Positions 57,390 to 64,000 of a stretch of 64,000 bases of DNA are shown here, piece after piece; position 1 is the first letter of the stretch; every line of letters begins with the position of its first letter. The stretch spans positions 3,651,001 through 3,715,000 of the forward strand of contig NZ_CP015449.1 of NCBI RefSeq assembly GCF_003096075.1, read 5' to 3'. A program made the translations under genes and the position numbers. This DNA is from Dietzia lutea (lineage in GTDB: Bacteria > Actinomycetota > Actinomycetes > Mycobacteriales > Mycobacteriaceae). The notes under the pieces were generated by a model, which saw only the letters and a program-made list of their open reading frames with translations, had not been told where the DNA came from and did no database searches.

Positions 57390-59534
57390 ATGTCCGTCCG
57401 CCGCCTGCTTCCTATCGCCACCCCGGGGATCTCCAACCGCCAGCACGTGACCTGTGTGTACAAGTGTGGAGACCAATGCGCTGCCCCGGTGCCCAACACG
57501 ACCGACAACCCCTACTTCGGCGACATCGCCACCGAGATCAGCCGCCGCGGGGCCCTCAAGGCCGCGGGCGTCGTGGCGCTGGCGGTGGGAGCCGCGCAGG
57601 CCCTCCCCGCTACCGCCGCCGCGCAGGTTTCCGGCGCCACCGGCTCGCTCGGCGCCGCCGGCTCGACCGGCGGGGCCACGATCGACACGGGCTTCACCCC
57701 GGTCGCGCCCAACAAGGCCGACGCCGTCACGGTCCCCGAGGGCTACTCCAGCGACGTTGTGATCCGCTGGGGCGATCCCGTGCTGCCCGGCGCCCCGGAG
57801 TTCGACTTCGAGAACCAGACCGCGGCCGCCCAGGCCATGCAGTACGGCTACAACTGCGACCTCGCCGTGATGTTCCCGATGGACGACCGCGACGGCCGTT
57901 ACCTGCTCACCGTCAATCACGAGTACACCACCGAGCCCACGATGTTCCGTGGCTACGATTCCGCGAACCCCACCCGCGAGCAGGTCGAGATTGCGTGGGC
58001 CGCACACGGCCTGACCGTGGTCGAGCTGGCCACCCGTTCCTCCGACGGCGGCCTCGACCCCGTCATGGGCTCCTACAACCGGCGCATCACGGCCACCACC
58101 CCGTTCGAGCTGCGCGGCCCCGCCGTCGGCCCGCTCACCCGGACCACCGCCGACCCGACCGGCACACGCGTCCTGGGCACGCTGAACAACTGCGCGGGCG
58201 GGCACACCCCGTGGGGCACCGTGCTCTCCGGCGAGGAGAACTTCAACCAGTACTTCGGCACCTCCGGCTCGGTCACCGACACCGAGCGCCGCGCACAGCT
58301 GAGTCGCTACGGCATCAGCGTCTCCCCCTCCGGACGGCTGTGGGAGCGGTTCGACGACCGCTTCGACCTGGCGAAGGAGCCAAACGAGGTCAACCGCTTC
58401 GGTTACGTCGTCGAGGTCGATCCCTGGGAGCCCGACTCGACGCCGGTCAAGCACTCGGCGATGGGCCGGTTCAAGCACGAGGGCGCGAGCATCCACGTGA
58501 CCGCCAACGGGACCGTCGTGGCCTACTCCGGCGACGACGAGCGCTTCGACTACCTCTACAAGTTCGTCTCCAGCCGCCGCATCGTCCCCGGCAACACCCG
58601 GGCCGCTCGCGCCCAGAACATGCGGATCCTCGACGAGGGCACCCTCTACGTGGCCACCTTCTCCGGCAACTCGCCCGCGGCCGAGATCGACGGCTCGGGC
58701 ACGCTGCCGTCCGACGGCGCGTTCGACGGCAGCGGAACCTGGATCCCGCTCATGACCGTCAACGCCGACGGCAAGGCCGTCTCACACGTCGAAGGCATGA
58801 CGCCCGAGCAGGTCGCCGTGCACACGCGTATGGCGGGCGACCGGGTCGGCGCCACCAAGATGGACCGGCCCGAGGACGTGGAGCCCAGCCCGACCACCGG
58901 CAAGGTGTACATGGCGCTGACCAACAACTCCCAGCGCGGCGGCTCCGGTCGGGCCGCGGCCGACGAGGCCAACCCCCGGCACAACAACAAGCACGGTCAG
59001 GTCGTCGAGATCACCGACGATCACGCCGGCACCACCTTCGGCTGGAACCTGCTGCTCGTCTGCGGTGATCCCGCCGCCGCCGATTCCTACTTCGGTGGCT
59101 TCGACAAGTCCAAGGTCAGCCCGATCTCCTGCCCGGACAACGTCGCGTTCGACCCTGCCGGCGGACTGTGGGTCTCGACCGACGGCAACGCGCTCGGCTT
59201 CAACGACGGCCTCTACTCGGTGGCCACCGAGGGGCCGAACCGCGGCGAGACCAAGCTGTTCCTCACCGTCCCGATCGGGGCGGAGACCTGCGGTCCGCTG
59301 GTGTTCAACGATCGCGCGATCGTCAACGTCCAGCACCCGGGCGAGATGGACGGCGCGTCGATCGAGAACCCGGCTTCGCACTGGCCCGACGGCGGCGACT
59401 CCCAGCCGCGTCCGTCGACGGTCGTGGCCTGGCGCGACGGTTTCTCCGGCGGCACCGGCTCGCTCGGTTCCGGATCGCTCGGCTCGGGCTCCCTGGGCGC
59501 GGGTCCGCTGCCGATGGGCTCGCTCGGCCGCTGA
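57390..59534 (+). CDS. phoX: PhoX-family alkaline phosphatase (Tat-exported)
   Basis: The 714-aa DUF839/PhoX protein hydrolyses phosphate monoesters outside the cell using calcium and iron in studied members. It has an extended N-region with HVTCVYKCGDQCAAPVPNTT, then a Tat signal SRRGALKAAGVVALAVGAA before the Ala-rich cleavage region. Mature motifs include VNHEYTTEP, NNCAGGHTPWGTVLSGEENF, EVDPWEPDSTPVKH, GRFKHEGA, YVVEVDPWEP-type loops and NPRHNNKHGQV. The last 25 residues repeat GSLGSGSLG. The ATG has CAGGGAGA upstream. It is divergent from sugC. Phosphate control is likely by family but no Pho box was recognised. Confidence 0.9.
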   Translation: MSVRRLLPIATPGISNRQHVTCVYKCGDQCAAPVPNTTDNPYFGDIATEISRRGALKAAGVVALAVGAAQALPATAAAQVSGATGSLGAAGSTGGATIDTGFTPVAPNKADAVTVPEGYSSDVVIRWGDPVLPGAPEFDFENQTAAAQAMQYGYNCDLAVMFPMDDRDGRYLLTVNHEYTTEPTMFRGYDSANPTREQVEIAWAAHGLTVVELATRSSDGGLDPVMGSYNRRITATTPFELRGPAVGPLTRTTADPTGTRVLGTLNNCAGGHTPWGTVLSGEENFNQYFGTSGSVTDTERRAQLSRYGISVSPSGRLWERFDDRFDLAKEPNEVNRFGYVVEVDPWEPDSTPVKHSAMGRFKHEGASIHVTANGTVVAYSGDDERFDYLYKFVSSRRIVPGNTRAARAQNMRILDEGTLYVATFSGNSPAAEIDGSGTLPSDGAFDGSGTWIPLMTVNADGKAVSHVEGMTPEQVAVHTRMAGDRVGATKMDRPEDVEPSPTTGKVYMALTNNSQRGGSGRAAADEANPRHNNKHGQVVEITDDHAGTTFGWNLLLVCGDPAAADSYFGGFDKSKVSPISCPDNVAFDPAGGLWVSTDGNALGFNDGLYSVATEGPNRGETKLFLTVPIGAETCGPLVFNDRAIVNVQHPGEMDGASIENPASHWPDGGDSQPRPSTVVAWRDGFSGGTGSLGSGSLGSGSLGAGPLPMGSLGR

Positions 59535-59589
59535 CCCCGCCGCGCCCCGGAGCGTAGGCCGCTGACTCTGCGCACCGGGGCGCAGGCCG

Positions 59590-59709
59590 CCGTCGAGAAG
59601 ACCGTTTCGCACACGTCCACTCGGGCGATGCGGGCCGAACGCTCTTCTCGACGGGCCGCCCGCCCGGCGGTCGCGACGGGCCGCCCGCCCTGGGCCGCCC
59701 GCCCGGCGG
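59590..59709. repeat. Inverted and direct repeats in a convergent gap
   Basis: CCGTCGAGAAGA (59590-59601) is inverted at 59642-59653 (TCTTCTCGACGG). The block GGGCCGCCCGCCCGGCGG occurs at 59653-59670 and 59692-59709, with a shorter copy between. The stretch lies between the converging phoX and hydrolase genes and probably contributes to termination of both. Confidence 0.6.
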
Positions 59710-59710
59710 C

Positions 59711-60544
59711 CTACCGCCCGGCGCGTGCGCTCGCGGCGGCGGGCGCCGCGCCCGTGTACGCCAGTCCGCGCTCGGCGCAGGCCGCGATCGAGGTGGCCAC
59801 GCCCTCCGGGTCGTCGGACATCGGCACGTGCCCGTCGGCGGTGATCTCCACGTCCGCCTGCGGGAACAGCCGCGTGGCGAGCTTGACTTGGCCGACCGGC
59901 AGGACCATGTCGAACCGGCCCCAGCGGATGGTGATGGGCAGGTCCTCGTCGACGGGCGCGGAGAACAGGAAGGTCCGGCGGTCGGCCCGGTCCAGCACGG
60001 TGTTGGACACGATCGCCTCGCTGTCGATCGCGGCGGCCTCGGCGGGGTACCGCCACGGGCGGGCGCAGAACACCGCCATCATCACCGCTCGTCCGGCGGC
60101 CCGCTCGGTGAGCGCGGGGATGTGCCGCCCGAGCTTGCCGGCCGCGCGTCGGAGACTACGGAAGACGGTGATCGTGTAGCGCCACTCGGCGTGCGAGCGG
60201 AAGAACCCGGCGGGCGAGAGCGCGGTGACGCTGCTGGCCAACCCGCGCGCCCCGAGTTCCAGCGCGAGGAAACCGCCGAGGGAGTTGCCGGCGATGTGCG
60301 GCCGCTCGCCGGCCGGGACGACCGCCTCGAGCAGGTCGACGAGCTCACCGACGAAGTGGTCGAGCACGTCCCCGGCGTCCGGCAGGTCGGCGGAGCGTCC
60401 GTGTCCGGGCAGGTCGACGACGACCACGCGGAACCGGTCGGCGAGCAACGGGACCACGGCGTCCCAGGCGTGCGCGCGGTGGCAGACGCCGTGGATGAGG
60501 ACGATGGTCGGTCCGGATCCGGTGATCTGGTGATACAAACCCAT
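59711..60544 (-). CDS. Alpha/beta-hydrolase
   Basis: A 277-aa hydrolase with the oxyanion motif LIHGVCHRAHAWD, the nucleophile Ser in IAGNSLGGFLALE and the catalytic His in ADGHVPMSDDP. The acid is probably Asp in RWGRFDMVLP. A cap region of about 70 residues contains Arg-rich stretches. No signal peptide. Substrate unknown; esterases, lipases and meta-cleavage hydrolases share this pattern. ATG at 60544, with MVDTDRM a few codons upstream as alternative. Divergent from the MarR gene. Confidence 0.88.
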   Translation of the reverse strand: MGLYHQITGSGPTIVLIHGVCHRAHAWDAVVPLLADRFRVVVVDLPGHGRSADLPDAGDVLDHFVGELVDLLEAVVPAGERPHIAGNSLGGFLALELGARGLASSVTALSPAGFFRSHAEWRYTITVFRSLRRAAGKLGRHIPALTERAAGRAVMMAVFCARPWRYPAEAAAIDSEAIVSNTVLDRADRRTFLFSAPVDEDLPITIRWGRFDMVLPVGQVKLATRLFPQADVEITADGHVPMSDDPEGVATSIAACAERGLAYTGAAPAAASARAGR

Positions 60545-60674
60545 GCGGTCAGTGTCCACCATCGCGCGCCGCCCCACCAGTGCCTCGACGTGACGCCCCA
60601 CGGCGGGAGAAGAAGGGCTTACATTCGGTGCCGCGAGGCTTCCGGGGGGAGCCGGTGTCGAGGGGGCTGGGGTC

Positions 60675-61160
60675 ATGGTGACGACGACGAGGGAACCGGA
60701 CACCGGAGCTGTCGGGCCCGCTCTGGGTCTCGCCGAGCAGTTCCGGCCGATCCTCCTCCGGCTGGACCTGCTGGTCCGCCGCCAGAGCACTCAGTACGCG
60801 CTGAGTAGAGCGCAGACGTCGATCCTTCACACTCTGGCGTGCCACGGTCGTCTGCGCATGACGGACCTCGCCCGTCTCGAGAACGTGCGGGTGCCGACCA
60901 CCAGCAACTCGGTGAGCGTCATCGAGGCCATGGGGTACGTCGAGCGCGAGCCCGACGAGTCCGACCGGCGTGGCGTCTGCGTACGACTGACGGACCTGGG
61001 CCGCGCGCGGATCGAGCAGGTGCTGGCCGACCGCGACCGCGACTTCGCCGAACACCTGGGTCGGCTGACCGGCGAGCAGCGCGAGCTGCTGTCGGCGGCG
61101 GTGCCCGCTTTCAACGCCCTGCTCGACGCCTTCGACGCCGCCTCCGCCGGACCCGCCTGA
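60675..61160 (+). CDS. MarR-family transcriptional regulator
   Basis: The 161-aa product has the MarR winged helix: LSRAQTSILHTLACHGRLRM, LARLENVRVPTTSNSVSVIEAMGYVEREPDESDRR with the basic wing, and VRLTDLGRARIEQV. Terminal helices form the dimer. MarR proteins often respond to phenolic or oxidative signals; nothing here shows the ligand. It is divergent from the alpha/beta-hydrolase, a common target arrangement, and upstream of an SDR gene. Confidence 0.92.
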   Translation: MVTTTREPDTGAVGPALGLAEQFRPILLRLDLLVRRQSTQYALSRAQTSILHTLACHGRLRMTDLARLENVRVPTTSNSVSVIEAMGYVEREPDESDRRGVCVRLTDLGRARIEQVLADRDRDFAEHLGRLTGEQRELLSAAVPAFNALLDAFDAASAGPA

Positions 61161-61209
61161 CCTCCGCGCGGCCCACTCCCCCGCCTCCGTCCGACTAGCC
61201 TCGGCGGGC

Positions 61210-61908
61210 ATGAGCACTGTCGTCATCACCGGCGCCTCCCGCGGGATCGGGGCGGCGACCGCCCGCGCCCTGGCCGACCGCCACGACCTGGTCCTGGTGA
61301 GCCGCGACGCCGACGCGCTCCGGGCCGTCGCGGCCGACTGCCGCTCCGCACACCCGGGCGACGGCCGGTCCGTCGAGATCGTCGAGGCCGACCTCACCAC
61401 CGCCGACGGGGTCGCCCGCGTCGCCGACGGCCTCAGCACGCTCGACGGGCTCGTCCACTGCGCCGGGGTCGCCGATCTCGGCCGGACCGAGCACACCGAC
61501 GCCGAGCAGTGGCGCCGGGCATTCGAGGTCAACGTGCTGGCCGTGGTCGAGCTGACCCGGGCACTGCTCCCGGCGCTACGCGCGGCACAAGGACACCTCG
61601 TCGTCGTCAACTCCGGCGCGGGGACCACCGCCAAGCCCGGCTGGGGCTCCTACAGCGCCTCCAAGTTCGCGCTGCGCGCCGTCACCGACACGCTCCGCGG
61701 CGAGGAACCCGACCTGCGCGTCACCTCCATCCACCCCGGCCGCGTCGACACGGACATGCAGCGCGCGATCGTCGCGCACGAGGGCGGTACCTACGACCCC
61801 GGCGCCTACCTCAGCGCCGACTCCGTGGCCACCGCCGTCCGACACGCGTTGGAGTCCACTCCGGACGCCCACCCCACCGAGGTCGTCCTGCGGCCGCGGT
61901 CCCGCTGA
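61210..61908 (+). CDS. Short-chain dehydrogenase/reductase
   Basis: Classical SDR of 232 aa. The nucleotide site is TGASRGIGAATARAL, with HCAGVA, the catalytic Ser in VVVNSGAGT and YSASK for Tyr and Lys. It lacks the C-terminal extension of larger SDRs. SRDADAL after the second strand suggests a preference for NADP through the Arg. Substrate unknown. It lies 49 bp after the MarR gene and could be co-transcribed. Confidence 0.92.
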   Translation: MSTVVITGASRGIGAATARALADRHDLVLVSRDADALRAVAADCRSAHPGDGRSVEIVEADLTTADGVARVADGLSTLDGLVHCAGVADLGRTEHTDAEQWRRAFEVNVLAVVELTRALLPALRAAQGHLVVVNSGAGTTAKPGWGSYSASKFALRAVTDTLRGEEPDLRVTSIHPGRVDTDMQRAIVAHEGGTYDPGAYLSADSVATAVRHALESTPDAHPTEVVLRPRSR

Positions 61909-62000
61909 CGCCCGCGCCACCCCCCTCGCGCCCTCTCCGCACGGCCGCATACCGCGAACGCCTGCCGCGCGGCCGTGCGTGTCGTAACGTCTGCACCACC

Positions 62001-63089
62001 ATGACCAGCCCCGATTCCCCTCTGCGGATCACCGTGATCGGCGCGGGCGTGGTCGGCTGCTACATCGGCGGTCGGCTCGCCCGCGACGCCGACGTGACCC
62101 TCGTCGGGCGTCCCCACGTCCTCGACCCCATCCGTGAGCTGGGCCTCACCGTGGAGGCGGGCGGCAACGAGGGCGGCCGCCTGCACGTCCCCGCCGACAT
62201 GCTCACCCTGGCCACCACCCCGGACTCGGTCCGGCGCGCCGACGTCGTGCTGGTGTGCACCAAGGCCGGGCAGACGGCCGCCGCCACCGCGGAGTTCGCG
62301 CCGCTCCTGCGCCCCACCACCCTCGTCGTGGGACTGCAGAACGGGCTGCACTCGGCGGACCTCATCCGCGAAGGCGTGGACTCCGCGCCGGTGATCGCCG
62401 GCGTCGTGCCGTTCAACGTCGCCCGCACCGCGCCCGCCACCTACCGCCGCACGTCCACGGGCGAGATCCGGATCGCCGAGCACCCGAGGCTCGTCCCACT
62501 GCTGCGCACGGCCGCCGAGGCCGGACTGCCGCTGCGTCCCACCGACGACATCCAGGCCGTCCTGCACGGCAAGGTCCTCATGAACCTCAACAACGCCGTA
62601 CAGGCGCTGTCCGGCCTGCCGCTGCGCACCGAGCTGCTCGACCGCGATCTGCGGTGCTGCCTCGCCCTGTGCCAGGCCGAGGCGAACCGGGTGTTCACCG
62701 CGGCCGGCGTGGTGCCCCGGGTGCCGCTCGCCGTGCCCGCCGGCGCCCTGCCGATGGTGATGCGCCTGCCCACCCCGCTGTTCCGCCGGCTCGGTCGGGC
62801 CGTGATGCGGGTCGACGCCGACGGCACCTCGTCCATGAACGACGACCTGCTGCGGGGCCGGCCCACCGAGATCGACGTCCTGCAGGGCAAGGTCGTAAAG
62901 ATGGCCCGTCAGCTCGGACTGTCGGCGCCGGCCTGCGAGCGGATCGTGGAACTGGTGCGCGAGGCCGAGGCCGACGGCGAGAACCGGCGCCGGTGGAGCG
63001 GCCCCGACCTGCTCGCCGAGCTGCAACGCGCGCGGCGCCGGGCGCGCCGGCTCGCCCGACTGCAGCAGACGAGCGGTCAGTCCTCGTAG
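62001..63089 (+). CDS. Ketopantoate reductase-like (ApbA/PanE family) protein
   Basis: The 362-aa product has the NADP-binding ITVIGAGVVGCYIGGRLA and the PanE-type VLVCTKAGQT, GLQNGLHS and KVLMNLNNAVQALSG, where the catalytic Lys and Asn lie. It is longer than E. coli PanE (303 aa) and has an Arg-rich C-terminus, so it may be a paralogue acting on another 2-keto acid and not the pantothenate-pathway enzyme. No pantothenate genes are nearby. Confidence 0.82.
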   Translation: MTSPDSPLRITVIGAGVVGCYIGGRLARDADVTLVGRPHVLDPIRELGLTVEAGGNEGGRLHVPADMLTLATTPDSVRRADVVLVCTKAGQTAAATAEFAPLLRPTTLVVGLQNGLHSADLIREGVDSAPVIAGVVPFNVARTAPATYRRTSTGEIRIAEHPRLVPLLRTAAEAGLPLRPTDDIQAVLHGKVLMNLNNAVQALSGLPLRTELLDRDLRCCLALCQAEANRVFTAAGVVPRVPLAVPAGALPMVMRLPTPLFRRLGRAVMRVDADGTSSMNDDLLRGRPTEIDVLQGKVVKMARQLGLSAPACERIVELVREAEADGENRRRWSGPDLLAELQRARRRARRLARLQQTSGQSS

Positions 63090-63097
63090 CCGAAAGG

Positions 63098-63379
63098 TCA
63101 GTCCTCGTAACCGATCGAGAACGCGGCCTCGAGGTCGTGCTTGGACTGGGTCCGGAACGCGATGTGCGTCTCGGTGTCCACCACCCCAGGGACCTTGTTG
63201 AGGCGGTCGGAGACGATGTCGGCGATCTCCTCGTTGCGCCGCGCGCGGACCAGCACGATGAGGTCGATGGTCCCGGTGACGGAGTACACCTCGGACACGC
63301 CGTCGATCTCGGCGATCGCGGAGGCGACCTCGGGGATCCGCGCCGTCTCGGCGTGGACGAAGACGATTGCGGTGATCAT
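63098..63379 (-). CDS. Stand-alone Lrp/AsnC ligand-binding (RAM) domain
   Basis: A 93-aa protein consisting only of the RAM domain of Lrp/AsnC regulators (ITAIVFVHAETARIPEVASA, VSEVYSVTGTIDLIVLVRAR, DTETHIAFRTQSKHDLEAAF). The DNA-binding half is missing by design, not truncation, since the ATG at 63379 starts a complete fold. Such proteins bind amino acids as oligomers and may modulate full-length Lrp proteins. Divergent from the AIM24 gene by 39 bp. Confidence 0.9.
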   Translation of the reverse strand: MITAIVFVHAETARIPEVASAIAEIDGVSEVYSVTGTIDLIVLVRARRNEEIADIVSDRLNKVPGVVDTETHIAFRTQSKHDLEAAFSIGYED

Positions 63380-63418
63380 GGACCCAACGCTAGCGCAGCG
63401 GGCGTAGCGTAGGTTGCC

Positions 63419-64000
63419 ATGATCCACGGGGACCTCTTCCGGAGCGCGCGTGAGACGGAGACGGGCCGACCGTTCGCGCTCCAGAACTCCAAGATGCTCA
63501 AGGTGACCCTCGCCGACCAGCCGATTCTCGCGCGGACCGGATCGATGGTCGCCTATCAGGGGCAGATCGGGTTCGAGAACATCGGCAGCGGCGGGCTCGG
63601 CAAGATGTTCAAGGCCGCTGCCACCGGCGAGGGCGTGCCGCTCATGCGCTGCACCGGCCGCGGCGAGCTGTTCCTCGCCGACCATGCCTCCGAGGTCCAG
63701 GTGCTGTACCTCGAGAACGACATGATCTCGGTGAACGGCGCCAGCGTCCTGGCCTTCTCCGAGGGCATCGCGTGGGACATCCACCGCATCGCCGCGAAGG
63801 GCGCCGTCATGACCGGCGGCCTGTTCAACGTCTCCCTGCGCGGCACCGGCTTCGTCGCCGTGACGACCAAGGGGCAGCCGGTGGCGCTGGACGTCTCCGG
63901 GGCGCCGACCTTCGCCGATCCGCAGGCCGTCGTGTTGTGGACGGCCGGGGTGTCGATGGACGTGCGCGTGGACACCGGTGGGCTGCGGTCGCTGATCCGC
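63419..64000 (+). CDS. AIM24-family protein (runs off the window)
   Basis: The first 194 residues of an AIM24-family protein, a beta-rich fold related to the TRAP-like (TerB/AIM24) group: LKVTLADQPILARTGSMVAYQG, GEGVPLMRCTGRGELFLAD, VQVLYLENDMISVNGASVLAFSEG. The frame is open to the last base, so the C-terminus lies beyond the window. Function unknown in bacteria. It is divergent from the RAM-domain gene. Confidence 0.85.
   Translation, partial: MIHGDLFRSARETETGRPFALQNSKMLKVTLADQPILARTGSMVAYQGQIGFENIGSGGLGKMFKAAATGEGVPLMRCTGRGELFLADHASEVQVLYLENDMISVNGASVLAFSEGIAWDIHRIAAKGAVMTGGLFNVSLRGTGFVAVTTKGQPVALDVSGAPTFADPQAVVLWTAGVSMDVRVDTGGLRSLIR

Overview
The window is very GC-rich and looks like the chromosome of a mycolic-acid actinomycete (order Mycobacteriales/Corynebacteriales). 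Dietzia or a close relative is my best guess, but sequence alone cannot fix the genus. The first 12 kb repeat the order seen near the replication origin of mycobacteria (ino1, padR, DUF5318, ponA, DUF2029 membrane protein, rpsF, ssb, rplI, dnaB). rpsR is missing between ssb and rplI, an arrangement I associate with corynebacteria.

Layout. 1-12 kb: a broken DUF309 gene, dnaB with a 143-residue class-3-type mini-intein, a gene-free stretch with DnaA-box sequences, rplI-ssb-rpsF, a small membrane protein, a GT87/DUF2029 protein, ponA, DUF5318, then padR-ino1 and a lipoprotein. 12-15.5 kb: methyltransferase, CDGSH iron-sulfur protein, haem-oxygenase-like iron enzyme and a membrane protein with a very acidic tail. 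15.6-25.5 kb: a self-contained selenocysteine island. It holds a formate dehydrogenase whose catalytic subunit is read through UGA at codon 210 with a matching bacterial SECIS hairpin, its Fe-S subunit and an NrfD-type membrane subunit, then selB, selA, tRNA-Sec (anticodon UCA) and selD.

25.9-33.1 kb: a translationally coupled set of two circularly permuted ATP-grasp ligases (one fused to a GCS2 amidoligase domain, one frameshifted), an S9 peptidase and an M20 hydrolase. 33.2-52.3 kb: a lipid or isoprenoid catabolic region. It has three DUF2236/Lcp-type oxygenase genes, an aldehyde dehydrogenase, acyl-CoA ligase, acyl-CoA dehydrogenase, enoyl-CoA hydratases, a FadB-like fusion, thiolase, a nitronate-monooxygenase-like protein, a DUF4334 protein, an LLM oxidoreductase, a broken lipase, a GntR/FCD regulator and an unusual double-TetR regulator. 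Three promoters here share AT-rich motifs, which suggests one regulon.

52.3-57.2 kb: an LpqY-SugABC/Tus-like sugar (probably trehalose) ABC importer with structured intergenic hairpins. 57.4-64 kb: a Tat-exported PhoX-type phosphatase, an alpha/beta hydrolase, a MarR regulator, an SDR, a ketopantoate-reductase-like enzyme, a stand-alone Lrp/AsnC ligand-binding domain, and an AIM24-family gene that runs off the end.

A roughly 110-130 bp palindromic repeat occurs in three intergenic regions (4.6, 25.6 and 34.2 kb). Four genes carry frameshifts or a stop, three of them between 31.6 and 37.3 kb. Many of the frameshifts lie in short C/G runs, so sequencing error is a live alternative to real decay.
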